From the NCBI GenBank assembly GCA_003254885.1, contig QANT01003180.1, forward strand, positions 1 through 23,163: a DNA stretch of 23,163 bases. Reading direction: 5' to 3'. This document shows, piece after piece, positions 9,066 to 19,162 of the stretch; position 1 is the first letter of the stretch; the number at the start of each line of letters is the position of its first letter. The stretch comes from Purshia tridentata. Lineage: Eukaryota; Streptophyta; Magnoliopsida; Rosales; Rosaceae. Both the position numbers and the translations under genes were made by a program. The notes beneath the pieces were generated by a model that was given only the letters and a program-made list of their open reading frames with translations, made no database searches and was not told the DNA's origin.

Positions 9066-9083
9066 TAGCACCATTGTCGAGGA
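9066..9083 (+). other. Decayed tRNA-Asp primer-binding site
   Basis: TAGCACCATTGTCGAGGA compares with the plant tRNA-Asp PBS consensus TGGCGCCGTTGCCGGGGA: 13 of 18 bases match and all five differences are G-to-A or C-to-T transitions. The preceding AACAAGTTTT and following ATAGTG also fit gypsy elements of the Tat/Athila type. This marks the start of the internal domain. Confidence 0.7.
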
Positions 9084-9449
9084 ATAGTGTTAAATATCAT
9101 TGAATTGATTTAGCTTATAGTAGTAATTAGGTTAAATTAGTTAATTTTTCAGTTTTTAGGTTTTTACTTGTTAATAATGCTAGTTTCCTTATAAGTGTCT
9201 ATTTTACTGAGAAATTGGTTGCTAAATGTGTTAGAAGTGTATGGGAAGTTACCTAACCAAGCCATTGCCAACTCGAAGATTGAGCATGTAAATGTGGTTT
9301 GGAAGCAAACAAAGAGGGTGCACCATGGAAGAAGAGTCAAAGTGGAGGAGGTTCATGAGGTGATCATTATTTCTAATGATGAAAAAGAAGAGGACCCTTC
9401 CATGGAAGAAGAAGTGCCAAGCGAAGAACCTCAGCCCAAACCTATGGAG
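9084..9449 (+). pseudogene. Gypsy internal-domain remnant, unrecognised ORF
   Basis: An open frame from a GTG at 9195 encodes about 85 residues before the break at 9449. It has a basic middle (KQTKRVHHGRRVKVEEV) and an acidic, proline-containing end (EEEVPSEEPQPKP). I recognise no gag domain or zinc knuckle. Its position after the PBS implies a gag-side fragment. The frame is cut by insertion of element D at 9450, and related gypsy sequence resumes at 14199. Confidence 0.45.
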
Positions 9450-10526
9450 TGTTGTAAATTTTTATTTATATTTACTCGCAATAGAACGAATCTTTGTAGT
9501 AAAGGTTTCGCAAGAGCAAGATCAAACCCAAGGGAATGTTTAATAAAATGGATGCATTTAATATAGACTTTGATTAATTTAAAACTAACCTAGTTTAGAA
9601 GGATTGATTGGTTGATTTTTGAGTTTTACTAGACTAGAAGAAATAAATAAATTAAGACTAAGAGTTTAGTTGCAAAAATTAAAAGTAAATAAAATAGCAA
9701 TAATTTAAAGACTAGAAAGTACAATAATTAAAAAGAAATAAAATAGCAATAATTTAAATACTATAACTTAAACAATGGTATAAACACCAAGGTTAAGGTT
9801 TCACATCACCATAATTATTAATCTAGTAATTTTCTTAACAATTTCCCACATAAGAAGGCCCTAAGAGTCAACTTGATGCCTCATATAATAATATTTATAT
9901 TTTAAGCTCTAAATTAAATAATTGTATGGTAGATATTGTTATTGCTTAAAAAGTATAAACTTTAAGCAACCCAAGTGAATCAAAAATAAGGAATAACTAG
10001 AGCTCAAAAAGTTTATGTTGAAATAATTGATTACAAAGCAAAAATGTGAAAAGAATTTCTAACTACCCATGATAAATGATATCATGGATGAAAAATTAAA
10101 TCTTTCTCATTTTATGAACAAAATCTAGAGTTTATAAGATCTAAATGGTGGAAAATTAATTAAGGAAAGCTTACTTGATAATTGTCATGGTTGTGCTTCT
10201 CACTCACCTTCGTGAGGAGGTTTAGTGACCACCCATGAGCATTAAACTAAAATAAAAGGGAAAATAAGAATAAAATGACATTTAAACTAGATAAGAGTAA
10301 ATAAAATAGTAACTTAAAAGCATACAAATTAAAGAGAGAGAAGAAGAGACATGAAAATTAAACTTTCATTGCATTAATTTAAAAGTGCATGAACAAAATA
10401 TTAAAACTTCCTATTCTCTCTAACAAAATAGCCAAAAAAGCATTTGAGAGAAATCCTAGGGGAATACTAAAAGATATAGCAAAAATAAATAAGAGGTAAG
10501 GATCCTACCATGTGAGCTAAAGGTTT

Positions 10527-10535
10527 CTTTAAATA
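10527..10535 (-). promoter_or_regulatory. TATA box of element D
   Basis: The minus strand reads CC-TATTTAAAG-AAACC, matching the layout of the box at 487-495. It divides D into a long U3-like part (14198 to here) and an R-U5-like part (here to 9450). Confidence 0.5.
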
Positions 10536-10616
10536 GGCAAAGACTAGGGTTTAAAATATCTAAATAAAGTCATGTGTCAACAATTTATTGTGACACCATT
10601 TACACAAGAGGGAGTC

Positions 10617-10619
10617 TGA
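10617..10619 (+). repeat. 3-bp target duplication TGA (left; right copy 13375-13377)
   Basis: The same three bases flank the inverted termini of the PIF/Harbinger element. Confidence 0.6.
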
Positions 10620-11097
10620 GGGCTATTTTGGGATTGCTGTGTGGTGAGAAAAAGCTGCTGTAACTACGTGGTGAGAAAAAGCTGCTATGAGGTAAAACAG
10701 TAAAGTGTTTGGTAAGCTGAGGTTTTAAAAGTGCTGTGAGTTTTAAAAGCAACAATACAGTGTTTGGTAAATTTTAATGTAGAAGTACTGTAATTATGTA
10801 TAATGACCAAAATAGACATGGTGCTGAAAGTGCTTTTTAATTTTTTGTTTGGTAAAACAAGAGTGCTTTCAGTTGTTTTTTTTACTTTTAATTATGATTT
10901 TTTTTAACTTTTATTTATAGTTTTTTTACCTAACTTTTATTTATGATTTTGATTACCTAAGTTTTATTTATAATTTTTTTAGTAAAAATTAGTCTCGTGA
11001 CTTACATATGTAAAACTCAATTTGTATTAATATTTTTTGTCATTATATTTTGTTAATTAAAAGGTAATTTTGCTATTAAAATTCAAAAATGTTACTA

Positions 11098-11225
11098 CAA
11101 AATAAAAAGTGTCCTAAAGATTGCAACAGAAAAAGTAGCCATGAACTGCAAAATAAAAATGGTCCTAAAGATTGGAACGTGAAAAGTAGTCATGAACTAC
11201 AAAATAAAAATGATCCTAAAGATTG
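11098..11225 (+). repeat. 51-bp tandem repeat, about 2.5 copies
   Basis: Copies start CAAAATAAAAA at 11098, 11149 and 11200 and share CCTAAAGATTG. The last copy overlaps the transposase stop codon at 11216-11218 on the minus strand, so the array lies mostly in the 3' untranslated region of the transposase. Confidence 0.75.
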
Positions 11226-12368
11226 GCACTCATCAAACTTGTTGCGATGCTATCCCTCAATGTGTTCATTTCTTGTGTTCCAATCCCATGACATTCTTCT
11301 CGTGACTCAACATCAATATCCATCTCTTCATTGAGGGTGTCATTCCCACTGTCAAGAAAATCACTATCACGTTCGCCATGCCTCCTTATGTAGTTATGAA
11401 GTGTCATGGTTGCAATGACAATCTTCACTTGCTTCTTGAAAGAATAACTAGGCATGTCCCTCAAAATTTTCCATTTTTTCTTCCATACTCCAAAAGTGCG
11501 CTCAATGACACTTCTAAGGGAAGAGTGTGCATGGTTAAATACTTCTTTATAACCCATTGGTTGGCTACCACTTCGGAAATTTGGAAGATGATACCTTTCA
11601 CCTTTATATGGTCTCAAGTATCCATTCATTTGTGGATACCCAGCATCCACAAGATAATATTTCCCTGTCAAATACACAAGTTTTAGTTATTGCCATTTGG
11701 AGGTTTAGGAAAGTTAAGACTATCATTTCGTAGAACCGATAGGAATACCCTGGTATCATGCGCAGTGCCTTCCCAACCTGCACATGCAAATATGAATTGC
11801 ATATCAAAATTTCATTCAGCCATTATGTTCTGAGTGAGCATTCCTTTCCTTCCAATATATGGTATTTGATCTCTAGGAGCTATTGACGCTTGAACATGAA
11901 CACCATCTATAGCACCAATACAATCCTAAAATAAAAAATAAAATTTTTTTTTAGTACATATAACTTAAATAAAAAATTAGAAAACCAAACATTTGAATGA
12001 ATAATTACCTTAAAATGAGGCCAATATCTAAAATCTCTCTTTATCTCTTCTGAAGTACCATTAAATTCAAGGTCTAATGGTTTGATAATATCAATAGCCA
12101 TGCGACATACAATATCAAGTAACAGACCACAATACCTACTCACAGTCTCACCAGAATGTTGAAATCTTTCTTGAGCTAACCTATTTCCTACACTATATCC
12201 TAAAATGTGCAAAAAAATTCCCAACATCTCAGTATCCCTAATTCTCCTGGAATCTTTCAAACCATAGTTATTTTGAAAATCAATACATAATCTAGAAAAA
12301 GCATGTTTATCCATTCTGAACATTCTATAACAACGTGCGTCATTCCCCCTAGTAGCTCCAACAACCAC
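11216..12368 (-). pseudogene. PIF/Harbinger transposase (DDE_Tnp_4), inactivated
   Basis: Three exons can be traced on the minus strand. Exon 1 (12368-12009) carries the N-terminal helical region (RMDKHAFSRLC, RDTEMLGIFLHILGY). Intron 1 is 12008-11926 (83 bp, GT-AG). Exon 2 (11925-11694) holds the first Asp in GAIDGVHV (codon 11905-11907) and the second in TAHDTRVF (codon 11755-11757). Exon 3 (11664-11216) holds YYLVDAGYP and the Glu in VIERTFG (codon 11501-11503). The DDE triad is therefore intact, but a TGA at 11812-11814 interrupts exon 2, where related proteins usually have Cys or Ser. Intron 2 has shrunk to 29 bases with GC-AG ends (11693-11665). No ATG opens exon 1; an in-frame TAG precedes the GTG, so a start or upstream exon is missing. 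The family cuts and pastes DNA at 3-bp targets. Confidence 0.85.
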
Positions 12369-14240
12369 CTATTTCCTATTTGAGAAGAAACCATACAAGG
12401 AGTCTTATGAATATATTTTTCATAATATATTTCTCAAATTGGGATTCCATACTCTTCTTTCCTTCCTCAAATTCATAATCAAATGATCCCAAGTAACCAA
12501 CGCATCACAACTCTTCTAAATAATCAATTGAACTTGATTATTCCATATAATACTAAACTCATATATTTAATTTTTATCTTGAATTTATAAGTACAAGCTA
12601 CTGTAAGTTTTTATATTGGGTCGAAAAAGCAAACACAAATTCATGGCATCTCCCTTTAGCAATTACAACAATACATAAATATCAAAATTTTCATTGGTTC
12701 GTCAATAGCTAGCATTCAAGTTATCAAATTAGAGAGCAAGCAGGGATCTTAAAAATAGAATGAGTAAACGAAAAATAAGCTAGCCCAAATTTACATTTTG
12801 AATTACCATGATATCAACGTCACCCAACCAAATCATGAAAAAAAAAAAAATTGAGACAAACCATATCAGAATACCCAATTCAATAATCATAAAAAACTTA
12901 ATAATCTTTCACAAGTTCTACTTCAATCACAAATGAAAAAACAAAATAAAAAACAAAAACTCAAAATTGAAGGAGAGAGGGAGACTCACAAGTGGTCCGA
13001 CGACAAAGAGCTTCGTCCGGCAGCTGCAATGGAGTTTGGAACTATGAGCAGAGAACGGCTAGAGGTGGAATTGTGAAAAAGAGCGGCTAAATAATGAAAA
13101 CTCATGTACGTATAGTGAATTAGGGAAAATTAATTGGGTAAGGGTTGTCATTTTTTAAATTGGGTGAGGGCAATTTTGGAAGTTATGGCTGCTTTCCCAC
13201 ACAGCAGATTTTAAAAGCATCTCTTTAGCTGTTTTACCCCAACCCCCAAAATCTACTTTCCCTCACCCTATTTTCAAAATAAGCAGATTTCATTTTATTA
13301 ACCAAATACCAAAATCTGCTTTGCTGTAGAATTAAGTAACTTATTTTCAAGGCACCTCAATCCCAAACTAGCCCTGAGTCATGGGTGAGGTGGATGACAA
13401 CCAAGAAAAAGTTGTCATATTGCCATGTGTCACAATATGATCTGCTGAGAGAAGAAATGGGTTTTGCATGTTTGGGCTTCTTCAATTCCTTTGCGCTCTT
13501 TCAATTTCCTTTGTTTTTGGGCCTTTGAGTTTAAACAAAAACCTTCAAAATAAAAACAACTTACTTAAAACTCATACAATTAATTTAAAAATCAAAGAAA
13601 CCTAATTAAAACTAAAATAAGGTAAAAATTAATTTAACCCACTAATTAAAATAAGAATTAAAATGTTAAAAAAATTAAATCACAAGGACTAAAATGTAAG
13701 ATTTGAAGGTTAAATAAATGCTATAAAATGAATATCTTTGCAGCCCATTGTAATAAATATCTTTGCAGCCTTAATAAATATCTTTACGGCCCAACCTTCT
13801 TTGATTGCTTTAACCCATTCACATGCTCACTTAAGCCCATTTTACTCACTTGCTTGTTTTGAAGCCTAATCACTTGTAGAGGCTTCTAGAACCTTTGACT
13901 TGTGAGTTGACTTTGACCAACTTCTCCTAATCTACCTAGGATTCCTGGCAGAAGTAGGATTCTTTGTCCAACTTGGGTTTTACTTTGACCATTTAGCCCA
14001 TCATGATTCCCAATGAAGTTAGGACTCCTTCTCCTACTAGGGTTCGATTTCCTAGTTTGACCAGGCTTTCTCTGCTTTTCCTATTTGACCAGGAAATGTC
14101 ATAAAATGGCTCTTTTAGCTTCTTTCTTCATTAATGCTTCATTTAACCTATAAAATACAAAACTAAAGCAAAAGACACAAAAATGCCGAGTTCTTACACT
14201 CTAAGTTAGTAAGTTAGTATCCAAAAATAGTGTAAATTAA

Positions 14241-14456
14241 GCACTCAACAATTATGAGTACCATATTAGCTTTCGAAACTCGACCACTTCTAAACCTGTG
14301 GGGAAGCTTGTGGATGTGCTTGTAAATTGCAAGAGAATCCTTATTCCCGTCGACTTTATCGTTTTTGATGTGCCAAGGTTGGCGGATCACACAACACTCA
14401 TTCTTGGAAGGCATTCTTGTGCACGGTTGAGATGGAATTTTGGACGACGACCATGA
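14241..14456 (+). pseudogene. Ty3/gypsy aspartic protease remnant
   Basis: The open frame contains KLVDVLVNCKRILIPVDF followed by IVFDV and TLILGRHSC, which matches the C-terminal half of retropepsin in plant gypsy polyproteins (typical pattern VDVLV...IPVDFVVLD...LILGRPFL). The catalytic DTG/DSG region would lie upstream and is absent. A stop precedes 14241 and a TGA ends the frame at 14454. Reverse transcriptase, RNase H and integrase are missing, so the element was internally deleted. It acted in maturing the retrotransposon polyprotein; this copy cannot be functional. Confidence 0.75.
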
Positions 14457-14886
14457 TAAGCTTCACGCATATGAGGATAAGTGAGTCATTCCAAGTCGTG
14501 GAAGACCTCCCACACGACGAGGAAGAAACGGCATACAAGGAAGACAAGGAGGAGCTAAGGGAGTTCGCTAGGTACAATGAAAGAGACGATGCCGAGAGTA
14601 GCAACATAGGAGCAAGAAGGAGCAAGAGAAGCCGCAAGTATGGAGGACATAGCAATTTCTGGCTGAAAACATAAAATCAAGCACTTATTAAGAGGCAACC
14701 CAATGGTTTTTGCATAGGAGGCCGAGAGGACAAGGAGGACCAGCCTCGCACATCAAGTCCATTTGAGCGTAAACTTTATTTTATTTCATTCTTTCTTTAT
14801 TTGAGATAATTTAGTTGATTTACTTTCCTTACTTTAGTGAGCAAGCATGTAATTTATTTCTTATACATTGAGGGCAATGTATCATT
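14457..14886 (+). mobile_element. 3' internal region of the gypsy relic
   Basis: A highly charged open stretch (to about 14672, rich in E, K, R and D, ending KRSRKYGGHSNFWLKT) follows the protease remnant in another frame. Then comes AT-rich untranslated sequence with AGAGGCAACCCAATGG and ACATTGAGGGCAATGTAT, both typical of sequence just before the polypurine tract in Athila/Tat-type gypsy elements. No domain is recognised in the charged stretch. Confidence 0.5.
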
Positions 14887-14905
14887 TAAGTTTGGGGGGC
14901 ATGGG
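14887..14905 (+). other. Polypurine tract of the gypsy relic
   Basis: AAGTTTGGGGGG plus CATGGG sits directly after the ACATTGAGGGCAATGTAT motif, where the plus-strand primer lies in plant gypsy elements. The expected 3' LTR does not follow; instead A3 begins with TGATAGGACC. Confidence 0.65.
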
Positions 14906-15682
14906 TGATAGGACCGACCCCGAATTCCACCCTGAACTTCAGAGTGGTCCTGCGGGAATCCAATATCAAGGAAAATCATATCGAAAATGGGAATTGGACT
15001 AACCCTTTCTTTAGAAAGCCTGTTAAGCACACTTCTATTCAATCCAGCGCCTCTACCACAAAAAAAGGGTCTCTGACCCAAGGTTCAAAACCAAATAGTT
15101 AAGTATTTAACTAGATTATCAGAGCCGCACTACAAGTTTAACTAAAGAAATAAAATTTACAAGGATAGCTAGTTCCTACACATTACAAAAATTCACTAGT
15201 TTGCCTCGACGTCCATGGCCCGACCGTTCCACCGCTACAACCTGGGGGGAAAATTTAAAACAGCAGTAAAAGGAAAACCAGTAAGAAGACTCAGTGAGTG
15301 GAAGAAGATAACAAGTGTTTAAGCTTAACTTTAAAAAATCCATTATTACAGCAAACTAAAGAAATAATTGAGCACTAAGACCTCACGGTCTCTCTTTAAA
15401 ATCCCCCAGTTTTAATCACTTTCATAAAATCCACTAAAAACTCTAAGTAAAAATCTGCATCTGAAATCCATTCTGGAAACTCTGATAAATCGATAAAACT
15501 AGTCAAGCTCCCAAAATATCAAATAAGAACCAAAATCTATGTTCTCACGAATTATCTTTGTAAACTGATATAAAAAGAACACTCTCACTCAATCCAATAT
15601 CCAGCAATCCTGACGTACATGCTCAGGATTCACAACCTGCCGTACGCATGCAGGGCCAATAATCCTGCCGTACATGTGCAGG
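14906..15682 (-). mobile_element. Family A element, 3' part only (copy A3)
   Basis: On the minus strand it ends GGTCCTATCA at 14906. It contains the conserved tail, the acceptor-like CCCCCCAGGTTGTAGCGGTGG (about 15230-15250) and A1-type CCTGC...GCAGG hairpin repeats at 15600-15682, where it is cut by A2. The 5' two thirds are absent and do not resume after A2. Confidence 0.75.
15600..15682 (-). repeat. A1-type hairpin repeat at the A3 break
   Basis: About 1.5 dimer units with CCTGCATGCGTACGGCAGG and CCTGCACATGTACGGCAGG (minus strand). The A3/A2 junction falls inside this array. Confidence 0.6.
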
Positions 15683-16344
15683 TGACAGGACCCTCCCCGA
15701 ATTCCACCCTGGAACTCGGAGTGATCCTGCGGGAATCCAATATCAAGGAAAATTCTACCGAAAATTCGGCAGAACCTCCCCTGAAATTGGACTAACCCTT
15801 TTCTCCACGAGACCTGCAAATGCACTTCTAAGTATTTACAGCTCCTCTACCACAACCAAAAGGGGGTCTCTGACCCAACAATTTCAAACCATCTGATTAA
15901 ATTTTCAAGAGTTATTAAGGTTGGCTACAAAGTTTCGCTAAGAAAAATAAGGTTTACCAAAATTAACTAAGTGCCTACAAAAACCCACTATGCTCGCTAA
16001 ATTTCCTCGATGTATTTGGCCCGACCGCTTCCACCGCTACCACCTGGGGAAAAATTTAAAACGACAAAAAGAGATAACTAATGAGACGACTCAGTGAGTG
16101 GACGGAGATAAAAGTGTGTAAACTTAAGTTATAACACAATTCATTTATTATAGTAAAAATACCCAAAACAAGTTAATATCAAAACCTCACATCTCTCTTT
16201 GGAAATCCCCCAGTTTTAAAACTCTTTTTTTTTTCTAAAACTATTTCATACAGATTTCGAATCAATGTAATAATAGAAAAGAACTTTCTGAAATTCATTT
16301 GCTGGAAAGTGACTCATAAAACCACCATCTAAGTACCCTGGAAA

Positions 16345-16496
16345 ACTGGCCATACACTCGTACGGAATGCTGCATCGTACGAGCAGGGCAATCTAACTGG
16401 CCATACACCTGCACGGAATTCTGCATCGTACAGGCAGGGCAAAGATAACTGGCCATACACCTGCACGGAATTCTGCATCGTACAGGCAGGGCAAAT
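16345..16496 (-). repeat. Three C-type 50-52 bp hairpin units in A2
   Basis: Units at 16345-16394, 16395-16446 and 16447-16496. On the minus strand the two inner units have arms CCTGTACG/CGTGCAGG (one T.G wobble). The outer unit has CTCGTACG/CGTACGAG, fully complementary. These are the same repeat as at 3429-4410, with far fewer copies. Confidence 0.9.
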
Positions 16497-16522
16497 AACT
16501 GGTCATACGTGCACGCAGAGCT

Positions 16523-16594
16523 GCCCCCAAAGGGCGAGGCACCGCAACACACGGCCCAAAGCCTATGTGTGTGTCACGATGGGTCCCAAAGACC
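16523..16594 (-). ncRNA. Structured TTTGG core in A2
   Basis: All three stem-loops are perfect on the minus strand: 16582-16594 (GGTC/GACC), 16553-16563 (GGC/GCC) and 16523-16535 (GCCC/GGGC), each with loop TTTGG. Confidence 0.45.
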
Positions 16595-18397
16595 TTACTG
16601 AGCTTATTTGTACTGGGTACTTACACGGCATTTTAAATCCATTTTTTTTTCTCGAACCACAACTGATAAATCCTTGAAATAATATTTTCATAAACCCTTG
16701 TATTCCAACGTTATCTCAAAACTCAAGTATGAAAACATTTTGAATTTCTTTCTGTCTCGCTAAAGCATGAAACCCAGAATAACTAATTCCAAACTCAAAG
16801 TCTAAATCAACTTAATTAAGAAATCTGGAAACTAAACTCACGAACCAAATAATATTTCTAAATAATTAAATCAAAGCTCAAATAAAACTCACAATATAAA
16901 TGTAAATTAAATCAAGAAGTATAAATCAAGAAGTTTATAAACAAGTCCACTCACAGAGATAGCCTAGCTTTGGTCTCCGGCTGGATCTTCTCGAGCCTCG
17001 GGAGTATCGCCTAACATAAGAATAGCTTTCGTTAGGATAAACTTCCAAATAATAATTGAAAAACTAGAGTGTATGAGTTCTAGGCCTTTCGCTTCATAAT
17101 TCTAAATTCAACCCATAACCCAACTAAATTTCCTTCTCGACTCAAAATCTCACGCCACTAGTTCATTTTTTTAATCCGGTAATTTCCCCAATTATTCTCC
17201 TTTACTATCTGACTCAACCAACGATCAAACAAGTGTCGCTTTGAAATCCAGTAAGTGTCCAACTTCACCTCAAAGTCACTATTTCTCCGATTTTCTTCAA
17301 ACTAACCAATCTAAACCTCAATAATTTCCTAAATTTCTCGTTCCAAACTTCGATTATATGTTCCAAATGGCGGAAATTACCTAGAACACCTAACAAATTG
17401 ATTTAATTTCAAGCACCCATGTTAAACCCGAAAATGGCTTAACCCCCAAAATCTCACACTTCCAAATTCTTCAAATTCCTCAAATTCAATCCACCAATCT
17501 AGTCCCTAATCACCCCTAATTCGTGTCTTATCCTTCAATTGCACNCCCTCAAATGCACAAATCAACTAACAACATCAGTTAATCAAGTCAAACCCGAAAT
17601 GGGTCTCCAACCCCCAAAGTTTCAATCCTATAAAATACTCGAAATTGAATAACCATATTAGTGGGAAAAGAAAGCCCATACCTAGTGGAGAAAAACCCAC
17701 CAAAAATTTTGAAGATTGGAGCTTGGAGGAGGCCGAAACCAAGGGAGGAAGATCAGCGGATCTGCTTGAGTCAGCAACAGTGCGAAGCCTCTACAGGTTT
17801 CAATACTCAACGAATCAATCTGATTTTTGGAGGGTAGAAACTAGACACATAAAGGAACATTTCTCTAGTTTTGAGTTTTCTCATTTGGAGCTCAGAAATG
17901 GGTCGTATTTCACTCACAAAGAGGAACAAGGACTGAAAGTAAGAGAACACTCGAGAGAAAAGGAAAAGAGAGAAAAGTATAAAGGGGTATGCATGAGAGT
18001 GGAGAGAGACAGAGAGTCTAGAAGAATCTGGACTTTTGATTTCTAAATCCCATCTTTGCAAAATTACAAGTTTGCCACTCGCTTCCCACATTCGTAACTT
18101 CCAAACCGTAGCTCCGATGGACGCATGCTTCATGTCTACGAACTCGTGGAGCCGAGCTCTACGTACCCATGTCAAAGTCAACTCTAAAATCCAAGTAATT
18201 TAAAAAGTCAACCTTGAGCTCTTTTATCACGTTCATAACTTTTTAACCGTAGCTCTAAATCACCCATGCCGCGTGTCAATGAACTCATGAGCTCAAGACC
18301 TTCCTAACGGATCCAAGGTCAAAGCTAAAATCTTACTAGAATCGAAAGTCAACATTGGGCCCTATTATAGTGTACTTAAAAGGTACGGGTCGTTACA

Positions 18398-19162
18398 CTT
18401 ACCCCCTACTGCATCTCTTATGCAGATTATATTTTGATTGACAATCTCTATTAATTGGTTGGGCGAGGCACTTGGATATCTTGCTGGACATCTTAAGGTC
18501 TTTCCCATTTTGTCGAGTCATTTGCTTTATCGAACTCTGTTAACTTTCAATTCTATCTATCTTTCAGTTTGCTTATAAACTTTGAAGACAGCTTTCAATT
18601 AGTTGGTTGATACCCCCTTTAGGTTTGTTAGTTAAACATCACTTCTCTGTCAATCATGTTGTTAATGGTACTTTTGTAAAAGTTCTTACCCGCAAGGGTT
18701 GGTTTTTGGTAAGATGTACTTTCAAGTGTTTTCCGCTACGTGTTTTCCTCTCTAATCCAACCCATCTCATTCAAGCAAGCCTTGTTGGTTATTTAATTCT
18801 AGGATGGTGTTACTAGGGCTTGGTGACATGTTCTAGGGTTAGGTGTGGCAGCTGTCAAGTGGCCCAGAAAAGGAAATTTCTTCTAGCCCTGTTTTGAGAC
18901 ATGACAAAATATATTATATTTAAATTATAGTATATGTGTAAGATCATTATATGATTAAGGTTTTAGAATTTTTTTTTTTTATTAATTAATCGACTAACGT
19001 TCGTGAGATTTGAAATTAGGACTTACTCCGATAAAAAGTGACTGACCAAATGGTTATTGACTGTTTAGATATTAATGATATATAGTATATGTGCTATATA
19101 TTTGAGTGAATTCTTAACACCAAATTAGTACGTTATGGCATACAGCATAGTTTCTTAACAAA
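18398..19162. other. Intergenic, nothing recognised
   Basis: AT-rich sequence. One open frame at 18607-18816 (69 codons) has no recognisable domain and no supporting context. A T-run lies at about 18968-18980. No repeat, RNA gene or conserved motif is visible to me. Confidence 0.5.

Larger units (their letters stand above)
10620..13374 (-). mobile_element. PIF/Harbinger DNA transposon
   Basis: The termini form an imperfect inverted repeat: GGGCTATTTTGGGATTG at 10620 and the reverse complement of 13358-13374, GGGCTAGTTTGGGATTG (one mismatch). TGA is present on both sides (10617-10619 and 13375-13377), fitting the 3-bp target duplication of the superfamily, although TTA/TAA is more usual. Subterminal regions carry repeated AAAAGCTGCT, TTTTAAAAG and TGTTTGGTAA motifs in inverted order. 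The element encodes a damaged transposase on the minus strand. I see no second Myb/SANT ORF, which autonomous members normally carry. Confidence 0.85.
9450..14198 (-). mobile_element. Element D: solo-LTR-like element split by PIF/Harbinger
   Basis: Read on the minus strand it starts TGTAAGAACTCGGC at 14198 and ends TTTACAACA at 9450. A TATA box (10527-10535, minus) and an LTR-end motif (TTGCGAGTAAAT, about 9470-9482) support this orientation. Excluding the Harbinger insertion it is about 2.0 kb and AT-rich with no coding. The flanking five bases (TGGAG and CTCTA) do not match, so the ends are approximate. It interrupts the gypsy relic. A short tandem repeat of TAAATATCTTTGCAGCC-like units lies at about 13725-13790. 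Confidence 0.55.
15683..18397 (-). mobile_element. Family A LTR-type element, complete copy A2
   Basis: On the minus strand it starts TGTAACGACCC at 18397 and ends GGTCCTGTCA at 15683 (TG...CA), 2.7 kb, no coding. The ends and most landmarks match A1, including the doubled 5' module, the CT-rich leader (about 17940-18040) and the acceptor-like CACCTGGGG (plus strand, about 16040). The central part (about 16320-16630) instead matches element C: the TTTGG core and three 52-bp hairpin units. A2 is thus a mosaic of the two types. Flanking bases (GCAGG and CTTAC) show no target duplication. An ambiguous base lies near 17547. Confidence 0.8.
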
